Assembly (NCBI GenBank): GCA_014871385.1
Contig: CM026433.1
Span: forward strand, 5,467,585 to 5,531,584
From: Ceratodon purpureus
Taxonomy: Eukaryota; Streptophyta; Bryopsida; Pseudoditrichales; Ditrichaceae
DNA: 64,000 nt
Reading direction: 5' to 3'
Shown here: positions 21,611 to 33,109 of the stretch, piece by piece
Layout: every line of letters begins with the position of its first letter
Numbering within the stretch: the first letter of the stretch is position 1
Made by a program: the position numbers and the translations under genes
Notes under the pieces: generated by a model
Seen by the model: the letters and a program-made list of their open reading frames with translations, nothing else
What the model was told of the DNA's origin: nothing
The model's database searches: none

Positions 21611-22378
21611 GAAACGACCACTAGTAGCAAACCTGACGTCCATCACTCCGGCGTTGACGGAACTTGACGTTTTTCACTCGCCGGAGCACGTAAGGGCCCT
21701 GTCCAAGCTCTTGAGGGAACCGACCCTGCTTTTTGACGACTGTTACGTGACTTCGACCAATGGGATACAGGTGGTAAATTCATTTTTCGTCAGTGTAATC
21801 CACCGTGTCCTTCTTGTACATTTTCTCGGCCACGTAACTGAATTGAGGTTTTTACATCATTGTCCTGTCATATATTTGTTCTCAGGGCGAGCTGGAGATT
21901 TTAAGACTTGTTTTGGGACCCCGTATTGGCACATTGGAAAGCATTACTGTATTTAACTTTTACTTACCTCGGTTCCGTGGTACTTTTGGCGCTGTGGTTA
22001 GTCCGACGTTTCTAACCTTACAGTGAATTCCATACATGTAAACGATGCCTACCCAAAGCTCTGGACATTAGCTACGTAGGCCATTCCTCTCTTTTAATAC
22101 GTACTGTTTTTGCATATAATGTAGCAACTTAGCAAGTAGCATACATGGAGTTGTAAAGTGAAATGCTTCTGTCCAAATCGATCTTTCAATTAGGCATCGT
22201 TTATCCGAACTTCCGCACCATTCCATATGCATAGCAGGATGGGATTTCTCTGTTAGAACAGACCTATTCATTAGGGGAAAAATCAGGTCTCCAACGGGCC
22301 TTGTAAGACAGCCCGGATTAGGTGAGCTTCCTTCCCGCTGACACTTCTCTTCGAAATCTCATTGGTCGATATCCTGCC

Positions 22379-22450
22379 CGCTGACAACAAAATTCGCCTC
22401 GCTGACAGCAGGATTCGCTGACAACAGGATCCGCTGACAACAGGATCCGG
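22379..22450. repeat. GCTGACAACAGGATCC short tandem repeat
   Basis: CGCTGACAACAGGATC-like units of 16 bases (first unit longer) occur four times in a row inside the MITE; another GCTGACA copy lies at about 22338. Confidence 0.75.
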
Positions 22451-22521
22451 TATTGTCCAATGGGGTGATAGCAGTGGGCACACGGTCGGTGACAGTGTCA
22501 TTACTGCTTATATTGTCCAAT

Positions 22522-22553
22522 GGGGGGGTGGGGTGGGGTGGGGTGGGGTGGGG
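22522..22553. repeat. (GGGGT)n run, potential G-quadruplex
   Basis: GGGGT units repeat about five to six times without interruption inside the MITE. Such a run can form a G-quadruplex; the unit is not the plant telomere repeat. Confidence 0.75.
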
Positions 22554-22617
22554 AAGGGAAGCGATTGGCTGGACCCCCCAAATGCCAACTGCTGTCACTG
22601 CTGGCAGCATTTGGCGA

Positions 22618-22644
22618 CCTGCTGGCACAGTTGGTGCCAGCAGG
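22618..22644. repeat. 11-bp perfect hairpin within the MITE
   Basis: CCTGCTGGCAC, five-base loop AGTTG, then GTGCCAGCAGG. A second weaker hairpin (CCAAATGC..GCATTTGG) lies just upstream. Confidence 0.75.
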
Positions 22645-23550
22645 TAAAGTGCACGGGCACGGCAAAAATTTTGGCACAGAAAACATGGAAAAGGCCCGTT
22701 GGAGACCCCAAACTTCTCCTAATGGTTTCCTCCTAGTCTAGCGTAAAACTGGAGGACAAGGAATCCTACGATGGAGAATATACAAAACTGGTTGCCGGCA
22801 ACTGGTAATACATGTAGAAGGTCTATCACGGAACTACTCTTCCCCAGAAAACTTATGTACTTATCACTCAGCAATCCATATCTATGAGATGTCCTTAATC
22901 CAAAATGTCGAATGTTTTCCTGCAGCTATAAAAGGAATCGGAATGTCGTAATGATACTACCATTGTTGACCTCCACGGGGTATGTAAGTTCCTGGAACAG
23001 CAATTCATATTGTTGTTTGAGGGCGCAACGAGGTCGGTGCTGCCATAGATACACGAAGCTTCTAAAGAACACGTTGATGACAACTTCTCCGGCAGCCCCA
23101 TTCTATTCCTCACTGTCTGATAGTACCAAGGTTCGGCTCCTACTGGATTCTGTTTCTGTAGCATTCACATAGAGGTCTGTTATTGTCAAACTACAAAGTA
23201 GCAAACGTAACATAGTAAATTCGAATGTTAACTGATTTTGGAGGGTATTCACAATTGCAGAATCAAATGGCATGAATTTGTGATGTACCTTTCGGGAGGT
23301 TCGGGGGGAGAGATTTGAATCGGAGAGGTGAAAACGGGTTGTTTCCTTTCCGAATATGTGGAATCGCCTCGTCTTCGTAGTCATAGCTTTCAGTTATTGT
23401 GGCCATGGTCCGTGTAGGTGAAGCAAAATACTCTGCAGTAATTAAATCACTAATGTCAAAGATCATATCAACGACAATCCCAATTATTAAATGTTGTCAT
23501 GTTGCGCACAAATGTGAATACAAATATGCAATAAATTACCGTAGTCGGAA

Positions 23551-25103
23551 TCATGTTCTGCTTTGGCTTGAGATGGGCTTGGTTCGTGTTTTTGGCTGGA
23601 ACGCATCTATTCCACATTGCACTGCCTTTGCACGTTCACTCTGTAGCCATTCCTCCTGTAAGTCTTCAATCGCCACCCGTTTCCGCCTCTCCTCGTCTAG
23701 CTCTTCACCACGATCGTAGAGGTAATGGAGCTTCTCAAAGCTCGTCATTTTCTGGTAGCCGTCAATCTTTGCACGTTTTTTCACTGCATTGATAGACGAA
23801 ATCACAGGTTAATGGAGACACAATGGCTATTTGAACAAAACACATTCCTGTAAGGGAAGTTTGCAGACGCTTACTCTGTTCGACTATAGAGATGTCCTCA
23901 GCTTGCTGACGTTTCCCGTTCCTCATTAATGTCGTTTCATCGTGGTCCGAAACATAGCGGGCATTGTCGTTGCTGAAATCTTCCCCTCCATCATTTGGTG
24001 TGGTCTCGGTATTGCCTGTGTATGTGAATGTGAAAATGGTTAGTCGAACTGTCGAGTACGGCAATTTTGTTATGACCGTGAGACATATCGCAGGATTCAC
24101 TGGTGCTTTCATAAAACATGAAAGAACACGTAAGCTCATTTGCACTTTCAGTTTATGATCTGTGTACCTTGTTGCGTTTTAAGGGAGATGCGGTCGTCGT
24201 CGGTGGCATCGCTCTCCTTCTTAGTCTCGCTAGATTTGGCTGCACAGAAGAACCCAAGTAGTGACAAATGACATTGGGGGATTGTATGTTCAAATGCAGC
24301 GTGCTGGCAAATTACATCAAATAGCAACTGTAATTACCTGGTCTTACTCTGAAAGAGCAATAGAGAGGGCGGCTGACAGTGTTGGGCGGAACCTCCGGCA
24401 GCGCCAACTTTAGATCAAAGCCTTGAAGAAGGTTACGATCCAGTAGGTTTGGGTTGCGGTTTACCATCCAATCATCGGGTGCACCAGTCAGAGTATCATC
24501 GTCCAAGTCGAGATTCTTAATTTCGTTTGGTGGAAACGGCTCACTAGTCTCGCGACAATGTCGTCTTAGTTCCTCGAGTGTCTTGAACTCCTTCTTCCCG
24601 CGGACACATATCTTCGCAGCGAACGTGGCCCAGTCTACAGCGTACCCTCATTTCTCTGCGATTAACCCCCTTGCAAATCCTAGACCAATGCATTTGTATC
24701 TCCCAATTGGTCGTTGGTGTGTAATCTGATAGAATCGTTCAATTCTGTAAATCTGCCGAGGGCTCTCACTTGGGCCCGGCTTTGCGTATCAGAACCTGCC
24801 GCCCTTCATGAGTCCCCACCGCGCCTCACACATGGATTTCGAGGCAATTGTCGTCGGCATCGAGAACCTCTCTAGCGCAGCCGCACCCGACACATAACCT
24901 CTGTTGTTCAGTCCTTTGTCTTCATGGAACCATCTAGCGTCCCCCTTCGCTGAAGCTGTAGGACATCGCGAACGGGAAGGAGACATCTGCTCATCCAGAA
25001 ACTCCACGACATATAGTGAGAGACCTCGGACACTACTATCATCACTCGAATTTATTGAGAGACTATTAACCTGGTCTATGGCGACGATGTCTAAGGACTC
25101 CAT
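23551..25103 (-). pseudogene. Spliced transposon-associated ORF with two in-frame TGA codons
   Basis: Minus-strand exons 25103-24338, 24239-24168, 24015-23875 and 23783-23551 join at GT/AG sites, and every junction keeps phase (all phase 1). Exon 1 holds TGA at 24791-24789 and TGA at 24650-24648; translation before and after both is coherent. Both would be CGA (Arg) before one C-to-T change. Exon 1 contains DARWFHEDKGLNNRGY and a block with CIGLGFARGLI..YAVDWATF, resembling blocks in the ORFs at 2888 and 6780. Later exons are acidic, then a charged helix (YDRGEELDEERRKRV..LQEEW). The end at 23551 is also a TGA; further exon-like sequence (23445-23290) suggests the gene once continued. Function unknown. 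Confidence 0.5.
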
Positions 25104-25476
25104 CGAGACAAATAACAGACGAGAATGCCAAAGAGAACAGTAGTCTCAGCAATAGTGGCGGACCCATATCAAAGACATACTCTGATGGACATGCTCTCAC
25201 GATTACTTTGGCAACGTTTCCCGAAGACGAGGGGTCCCGTTTTGCGCCAGTAATCTATCAACATGGAGTGAGGACAGACCTTGACCTAAACCATAGCGAA
25301 ATTCAGGGTTGTAGAAACAGAGCGCAAAATGAAGGTTTAGAAACTCGACAATATTATCTCGTCCTCGGTCTCTACGTCTTATAATTAAGTGGAACGGGAT
25401 GAACAAAAGATGCATACCTTGGGGAATGAAGGAAGAAACGCGAGCACCGCCCGGGCGCCTCGGGGATGCGAGAAAT

Positions 25477-25925
25477 GCTGATACTCCTCGGAATAAAGTC
25501 CCAGCTGAGGATGTCCAGAACCACCTGCGGGTGTATACCAAGGAATGGATGGGATAAGAACAACTCGATTGTGAAGCACCCCGAGACGAAATCAGACTGT
25601 GAATACGGGGTAATAAGAGACAACGACAATAGTTTATAATTCTCTTCCCCTTCTCTCTAGCGATACCGGGTGAGAACTGGAGAATGGAAAAGCTGATGCG
25701 ATAGACCCAGAAGCTCCTTGGAATAGAGTCGCAGCTCCGTAAGCCCCAGAACACTTGCAGAGGGGGTAAGACGAAAGAATGGATGGGATCAGAACATTGT
25801 GCTTGTAACGCATGGAGAGACGAAATCAGACTGTAAGGACGGGCTAATTCGAGACACAGTCATAGTTTCTTATTCTCTTCCCCTTATCTCTAGCGATATC
25901 GGGTGAGAACTAGAGAATGACGAGG
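25477..25925. repeat. Tandem duplication, about 215-230-bp units
   Basis: Two consecutive units start with GCTGATRC at 25477 and 25692. Shared landmarks are CTTGGAATAGAGTC/CTCGGAATAAAGTC, GAATGGATGGGAT, GACGAAATCAGACTGT, TATTCTCTTCCCCTT, CTCTAGCGATA and GGGTGAGAACT. No coding evidence. Confidence 0.7.
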
Positions 25926-25929
25926 CTGA

Positions 25930-27413
25930 TGGGGGAGAGATGGCAGATTAATGTTTAGGGGATTAGGGTTACCTGGTGACGTGATTGCCACATTGGTGGT
26001 GTCTCCACTCCATCCCTAAACCACCGCATCAGCCGACACATGCCACACCATTAGAGGCCACGTCAATGGAGATCAATCACTTCGCCAGCCCACCTTCAAA
26101 GTCGCATCAGTGTTACCTGTCTGAAGTGATTGCTCCATCTCCAACTTCGTCTTGTCAGGCCTCGAACCTCTCGTCGTGGGTAGTGAACATCTACTCTAAA
26201 AAGTTAGTAAGTTCTAGTCACCACGTAATCCAGTCACAAGTAACTACCACTTCGAGAAAGGATTGACAACTCAAGCAACATACACACATTGAATCCACAA
26301 TTGAGTATCTCCTGGGTTCATGTGACTCTAGTTCAGTATTATGAATTAAAAATTTAATCATCTTTGTTTGACCATTTAAAAGCATATTCAATCTAATTTA
26401 CAGCCAGTCTATTTCCTCTTCTAGTAATGAAGGATCTAGGCAACTCATATGGGAAAACTAATTGGATGTGGTTAAGATTGACAGGTTCTGCCTAAGGCAT
26501 ACTGGAGAGGTAAAACAGGAAAATGTCAAAGGAAACCCTATGCATTGTAGTCCGAGGTGGGAGTTTTCAAAGCATTCGCCCTACATTGATTCATAGATGT
26601 TACTCTTTCAGGTATACAGCATTGCGTGACCAAACTGTGGATTTTAAATTCAATCACTTTTAAAGAGCATATACTTTCGCCAAAACCCATCGAGGATCTG
26701 CGTAATTCCTCATGTAAATGGCATTGAATGTCGGTTCACACATGGATATTGCTTTTAAAATTGGAAACCTATATCCACTGATTTTCGGAAGATTAGGGTT
26801 CACACCGCTAAATCCCATGGCCATAATTGACTAATCATACCCCTAATAAACCGTAACGAGCCAGCTTTTGATTGGGCCACATGTCAAACCGGCGATCAAC
26901 TCCGGAGCGGCGATGTGAATCCCCGAACCCAGGTCCCTCGACACTGTCACTTCGATTGCCCAGTCAAATTGCGAGGATTAACTGAAATCGAACGGTCACC
27001 TTCGGCAGCAAGACGGGCTGCACCTAGATCGGAGGGGGGTAATTGTATCAGCGAAGTATTTCACCAGGCTCCGAATCCACAATTCCTCCAATCATCCACG
27101 TCAGACAGCCCACGTCCACGTCGACATCGAGCAACTAGGGTCGACTATCGGTGAACCATCTCGCAGGCAGGTCCATTGGATTTCTCGAATACCGACGTGG
27201 CCCTCGTTTGTCTTACGTGACTCTATGCACTGAGAAACTTGCGGAGTCGCCCCCCGTCGCTGAACCTAAGCGGGGAGTGAAAAACCTGTCGCCGAGGCAT
27301 ACTTTATACTATTTCAAGACGTAACGGGCGTCAGGTTTGCTGCTAGTCGACTTGGATGCCTTCTGAATTACAAATTCGGAATTCAAAGAAACACGCGCTG
27401 AAAAGTAAATTAC
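25930..27413. other. Intergenic, nothing recognised
   Basis: A few short open frames only (25985-26266, 26915-27154) with no motif or splice context. The 26900-27300 part is CG-rich. Confidence 0.4.
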
Positions 27414-27514
27414 CAAGCTCTTGTTGAAAGACCGCCAAATTCTGGCCGCTTAGCTTCGCCATATCCTCCAGAGCCACAACTCTGATCCCAGCCCATCCAA
27501 CATCCAGCAAAATT
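27414..27514 (-). other. Single exon-like block, minus strand
   Basis: On the minus strand an acceptor-like TTTGTAAG precedes, and a donor GGTAATTT follows, a 101-base block. It encodes ILLDVGWAGIRVVALEDMAK followed by LSGQNLAVFQQELG. It looks like a real exon, but no partner exon was found. Gene unknown. Confidence 0.3.
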
Positions 27515-27837
27515 CTTACAAAAGCTAACACATACTCATATCAACCATGCAATCAAAATTTTGACATAAGAAACATATCAGTCATGCATACGCTGAATCC
27601 AAACAATAGTACCCCTCTCAATGTCAAACGAACAAAAGAAAACGCGCCAACAGATTCGAATCCATATCATAACCTTAGAAATCCAAACCATGAGTAGACT
27701 CAGATACAATCCATTTGTTCATCCAGGAAGACACAAATGCAATGCTCTAAATGCACATCGGATTCGAAGAAAGAAAGAAGAAACCTCGGAAAGAAGAAAG
27801 AAAGGGACTCCAACACATGCTATTTTTGGACATTTAT

Positions 27838-28014
27838 AGACGTCCAAAAGGGTCCAAAACTTAATACAAGTCGCCAGGCCTTTATAGGTCGCGGCCTAGA
27901 TGAAAACTTCGTTTACATGTCGCCACTAGGAGATCCAAGGACCCGTAAGCCTGTAACCAGGATGAAATGGTTGGAGGTTTACGGGCTTACGAGTCCACTG
28001 GGGATGCTGTTACA
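27838..28014. repeat. Small dispersed repeat, MITE-like
   Basis: The right end read on the minus strand gives AGCATCCCCAGTGG, as at 18333. The body (AAGCCTGTAACCAGGATGAA, TCGCCACTAGGAG, GGTCGCGGCCTAGATGAAAA) matches about 37313-37440 with many changes, so it is a dispersed family. Confidence 0.55.
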
Positions 28015-28019
28015 CTAAC

Positions 28020-29700
28020 ATAGTTGTGCACGCCTTGCACTAGCATTGATTTCGTCAATAATTACTCACTGATTCATTGAATGATAGCTTTAGTAGAAGC
28101 TGATATTGTCTAGCTACATACTAAGGGTTCCTGCTATTCTAATTATTTTGATAGGCAACTTGTAAGATTTTGTAGCACCATCCCAAAATCTTGTATGGAT
28201 TCTTGGAATATTATTCATTGGTTTCTTTATTTAACCATTTGTCTTGGGCTTAAGTTTTCACATAGCTAAGAATTCATTGCTTCAGTCAAGAAATGTGGAT
28301 TTGGAATTTTTTGGTTTTGTGAAATAGTTACTATATGGATTGAAGATTAATATTGTGGGGTTTGAGTATTTGTGCAAATTCAACAAATGAACCCTTGATG
28401 TTTTTTCTATCTAGCCAACATCGTGCACATCTAAGTCTCTAATTAGAGCATCCAATGGATTCAACAATTTATTGCAAAGTCACTTGGAAATGGAAATCAC
28501 AAGTAGAATTTGATCGTTATTTTGGGTAGAAAGATTACTGTATTAACACTGACTATTTGATTGGGCTCTTGGGGGTTAAAATACCAGACGACAATCAAAC
28601 ACCAGACAATCTAACACACAATTTGAGTTTTGAGGAGATGTACACGATTAATAATAAATAAGACAAAGATTAAACAGATTTGTTTTTTTTTTTTTCACTT
28701 TCCAGGAGATTGGTGAGTTGAAAATAACATCCAATTTATGGAACCTCATTCCGAGACATACTTAGATCGTTCACACGGTCAAGGTGTCTGTAAGCTAATT
28801 GACATATATGCTTCTCTTCCACTTCGCAAAGAGATAGAAACTGGGCTGAGAATAGAATGGTGTTTGATTGTCTTCTATGATAGCTTGACTCATTCGGAAA
28901 CCCATGACTCAATACGCAATACATTCAACGCGGCTCACATGTACACGTGAGTACATCCATAGCCGGGGTATCAAATGAGTCATTCTACCCCCTTCGTTCA
29001 TTCCACACAAACTGGGTGGAAGACCATTGTTTAATTGCAGCGATCAAAGCAGGTGATACTCACTACTCCCTCATCTAGCTCATTACCTTTCAATCATCAG
29101 CACTCAGTTCCTTTCTTGAGCACTTTGAGTTCTATTAACAAGTGAATGCATATATGTTTGTTTGTAGGCCATCGTTGGACAACTATATGGATATGACATG
29201 CTACCAGAGCTTCGTTCCGCTTTCTTCTTACCACCAAATACACTTGTTGGTGTTTGAGCAATTGTTATGATTCTTAAGCACTCAATCTTGTAGATTGAAG
29301 AAGAAGAACTCTAGTCTTGTAAAAAGTTGGCAGGAAAAGAGTGTAGCAAAAGGCATGACTTTTCAGTTTGTGGAGAGATAAATCTAGGTGAGTCATGAGT
29401 AGCAATGATTAAACAAAAATCTAGGATATTGTTTTAGCGATCAAATGTTGTTTCCGCAAAATCACGACATTGTTCATTTTGAACCCGAGTGTGAGTGTTT
29501 TTTTTTGAAGGTACCGCTATTCAACAAAATCCAGGCACACTAGAAGGAAATATGTTGTTATTAATTGGTCCCTACTGGAAGAGAACTTATTGTTTTCTGT
29601 TCTTATTAGTAGCAATAAAGTGCAAGTGGCAATACAGTTCTAACCTAGAAGCTCGATCTCTGCAAGGATAGTGAACATTGTTGGTCATTGTTGGTTGGAC
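28020..29700. other. Intergenic, nothing recognised
   Basis: AT-rich. Overlapping opposite frames at 28736-28950 have no recognisable domain. GAGCATCCAATGG at about 28446 is a further MITE-end-like word. Confidence 0.4.
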
Positions 29701-29704
29701 GTAC

Positions 29705-29992
29705 TAAGGTAGAAACACCTATAACCGACAACTTAAAGCAGTTTAGCATATCAAAGCTTGGGTTATCCACAAGGAGATATTTTTGGTTCATAGGAAAATA
29801 AGGTTCATGAAGAATGCACATTTTTTCATGAATTATCTCCCAACATTGAAATTTGTACAATTTTTCAAAGTGAAAAGTACTTCCGAACCAATAGCCGATA
29901 TATACAAATGAGGTACATCTGTTCTTTCATAATCTAGGAATTAGAAGATATCGGCTATTGGTCATTTGTCGACTATGGGTGTCTCAACCTTA
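29705..29992. mobile_element. 288-bp MITE, copy 1
   Basis: The ends are imperfect inverted repeats of about 30 bases: AAGGTAGAAACACCTATAAC at the left and, on the minus strand, AAGGTTGAGACACCCATAGT at the right. Copy 2 lies at 30519 in the same orientation and same length, roughly 93% identical by eye. Size and ends fit a DNA-transposon MITE. The superfamily is not fixed because flanks show only TA/TAA-like duplications. Confidence 0.7.
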
Positions 29993-30518
29993 TATGTATG
30001 TATACACAAATTGTGGCACCGTCCACAAAGTCAGAGAGATGATTAATAAAAAAGATCTCCTCCCAAGTGGCAATTGGTTGGACTATGGGAGAGTGCTCAA
30101 TAATGGCCCAGTGCCAAAAATGGAGGTCTAGTAATCTTCACTCAAAGGCACATAATAGTAATAATACCTTCCCACTCCAACAATACGATGTCATGAGCGC
30201 AAACAATATAGGGTGTCATTTTAGGGCACCATTTTAGAAACACTTTTGAAGAGCTTGGAAAACTTTGAAGATTTGATAGCTCCACTAAAGCACGGCAATT
30301 CTAAATGGCTAATAGCCGTAGCGCTGGTAATTGGCCCAATTTTCTGAGATTCCTTAGTGTGCTGCAATTTATCAATCTATGATGTGCAATGTTTTCAAGG
30401 CTTTCCAATAACATCTATTTTCAGTTGACACCTAGACTGATCTCCACCAAATTCTTAGCAACAATTTTGACTGCAAATTTTGAAGGGATTTGCAGCTTTG
30501 AAGATCTCGCAGCTCATA

Positions 30519-30806
30519 TAAGGTACAAACACCTATAACCGACAACTTAAAGCATTTCAGCATATCAGAGCTTGGGTTATCGATAAGGAGATAATTTTCG
30601 TTCGTAGGAAAATAAGGTTCATGAAGAATGAGCATTTTTCCATGAATTATCTCCCAATATTGAAATTTGTACAATTTTTCAAAGTGAAAAGTACTTCCGA
30701 CCCAATAACCGATATGTACAAATGAGGTACATCTGTTCTTTCATAATCTAGGAATTAGAATATATCGGCTATTGGTCACTTGTCGGCTATGGGTGTCTCA
30801 ACCTTA
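30519..30806. mobile_element. 288-bp MITE, copy 2
   Basis: Same structure as the copy at 29705, starting AAGGTACAAACACCTATAAC and ending GGGTGTCTCAACCTT. It sits directly next to the end of the broken strictosidine-synthase-like gene (30832). A third, diverged inverse fragment is at about 14935-15062. Confidence 0.7.
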
Positions 30807-30831
30807 AAGCAGGGCAATTCTCTATGGTCAA

Positions 30832-31974
30832 TTAATCAAGATCTTTACAGAATTTGAATAGATGTCTGTTGATCTCAGTCTCGTCCAGCCCTCCTTGTGT
30901 CCCAACTTTCGAAATCCCATAGCAAGCATCCGCAATGCAAAGCTCCCCAATCCTCATGTGCTCATGATCCAGCTTCTGTCCCGGCGTATTATTGTGCTCA
31001 CACATGGCTGACCTGATACAACAGATCCACAGGAGTTTTAAATACCTCACCTTAGGAGCAGCTTCGGCAAAAAATACTTCTAAATAAAAATGTTGGATTT
31101 AAGAAAAATTATGTTGCCTATTTGCCATAAAATTAGATGAATGATGAAGTGTCTTGAATTAGAATACATAAACTAAAAATAAAATAGATTAAAAATGTAA
31201 AGAGTGATCACACAAAATCCACTAAAAAATCAAACATTCAATAAAATTTCATCAATAATGGATGAAAGTCGAACTTAATGTTATTTATTTCCTGAAAAAT
31301 CAAATTACAAAAAAACTACTTTTTTTTAAGTGCCAAGCACCAAAATTTGAAATAAATAAATTATTTGACAAAGGAGTGCCGAAGCTGCCCCTAAGGTACA
31401 GCAACTACAAGTTTACATATACAGTAAGCTGAACTAGAATTCCAATCACATACCATCATAATAATCAATTGCCTTATGTGAATGATATTGTTTATTAGTA
31501 ATAAATCAAACATTTTGTTTGATGGAGAACAGAAATCAAAGTCAAGCAGATTGAAAGAAAACTGATCAATTCAACCATGTTTAAGTTCCCTGAAACGAAG
31601 ATGTACACTACACTGAGTACAAATATTGCATATTGTGAGCACATTAAAGGCACAAAACATAGTGTTTACAGTGTGATGTACCGATTGTTGGTGGTGATGG
31701 CAGAAGTGGCCCGCCCGGCATCGTTGAGTCCGACAGGAGGAGTTTTAGGTTCAAAGAGTGCACCGTTTCCGACGATCTCCGAAGAAGCTTGCAATGATCT
31801 GCTCTCGGAATCATGCGTTGTAGTGGGGAGGATGTTGTGGACCTTAGGTGCAGCTACGTATTGCGCTCGAAAATCTTCCAGGCCTGATAAAGAAGACAGT
31901 TCTAGGGGATCCGATGTGAAGAACCATGAAAGCACCGCCACAATCAAGAGCCATATTGCACAAGAAGCTCCCAT
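30832..31974 (-). pseudogene. Strictosidine-synthase-like protein, broken
   Basis: Minus strand. The first block (31974-31666) starts MGASCAIWLLIVAVLSWFF, a signal anchor. GLEDFRAQYVAAPKVHNILP and DSESRSLQASSEIVGNG follow, as at the start of plant strictosidine-synthase-like / adipocyte plasma-membrane-associated-like proteins. The second block (31050-30832) contains CEHNNTPGQKLDHEH and GELCIADACYGISKVGTQGG, matching the propeller segment usually reading GELYIADAYFG..VGPEGG. The region between LDHEH and GELC lacks the expected GRPLGLRF stretch, the frame ends at FCKDLD, and no later exons follow. A MITE lies just beyond. These proteins are ER/vacuolar six-bladed propellers; most plant members do not make alkaloids. 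This copy is truncated. Confidence 0.6.
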
Positions 31975-31979
31975 CTAGA

Positions 31980-33109
31980 ACCGGCTACACGAAACGATCT
32001 CTTCCAAGTTCCAACCTGCGAGCTATCACCACAACCTATCCAAGGAGCATGAGAGATGTGTTGTTCTTGGTTGCAATAGATCGCTATATTGTTGTCTAGG
32101 TTGGGTGCAGCAATAGGTGGGAGATGATGGACATTGGCATGAGAGTGGTGGCCATTGTGTGAAATTCACGAGCTAAGTAGTACAAGAGGGAAGGAAAAAG
32201 TGGCATTCCTGAGTCCTAGCTTGATGATGCGACAAGGGCTTCTGTACATTGATGACGAGGTTTAGGTGCCCACCTACCAAGCAGCTGGGTTTATGAGGCC
32301 TCCTGTAAGTCTGATAGTACCAGCCAGCCTTGAAGGACTTCATTTCGCTCTCAGAAAGCGAGGTCATCATCTTCTCACTCGAGATCTGCAGACGCATGGG
32401 ATTTAATTCAACGCAAGAAGTAGTACGACCAGAGTGGTACAGTGCCGGACATGGTGACAAAACCTTCAAGGTAACAGAAGCATGAATCACATTGCATTCA
32501 CTTCATGTTAGTTGGGCCATCAGGTATGGCCCATCGAGAAAAGCAACTGGTAGGCATTAGTGCAGGTTTCAAACCTGAAAACCTAAAACTCCCTGATAAC
32601 CTCAAATGTCAAAAAATCTCGCAGGCACTGCAGTGCAGATGACAGTGAGCTTCACATTCACTACCAACTCTTCAAGGCACTAAAGTCATGCAGACGCAAA
32701 CACACATAATCGTCTCTGTGACTCAAATCGACATGCTCAGACGCAACAATTGATTATAATATTATGATGGACTGGGTCTTTTTCCATGGGACGGCGTGAC
32801 GATCGATGGTGCGTCATGACACAAAGCTCACAGATAAACTCTAAACTTTTACTTTCCGGAAATTTGGGGCCACCAGGCAAAGCCACAAGCATCCACTTGT
32901 TGAGATGCTAGCACAGGGGACTGGAAGGCGAAGCAATAGAACTGCCGCCTCCAACTTCCAGTTCGCAGTCAATTGTCCTCAGCTATCACAAAATTCAATC
33001 TCTCCCTTCTTCCACAAATTTTTAGACGCGCCTCTAGGTTTGTAACAGTGTTGTCTTACATTTTGGTTTAGTTGCTGCAGTTGTGGTAGTGTTATTTTGG
33101 GTTAGGATC
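31980..33109. other. Intergenic upstream of the LEA-like gene
   Basis: No gene recognised; a minus-strand open frame at 32173-32490 has no motif. The last few hundred bases should hold the promoter of the + gene at 33110, though I see no clear TATA box. Confidence 0.4.

Larger units (their letters stand above)
22285..22710. mobile_element. MITE with GGTCTCCAACGGGCC terminal repeats
   Basis: GGTCTCCAACGGGCCTT at the left is repeated in inverse orientation as AAGGCCCGTTGGAGACC at the right, about 17 bp and perfect. The 425-bp body holds a tandem repeat, a (GGGGT)n run and a strong hairpin. The size and TIR fit a non-autonomous hAT-type MITE. No clear target duplication is visible. Confidence 0.65.

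Noticed and set aside
22522-22553. Telomeric repeat
   Set aside because: The unit GGGGT differs from the plant telomere TTTAGGG and lies inside a MITE.
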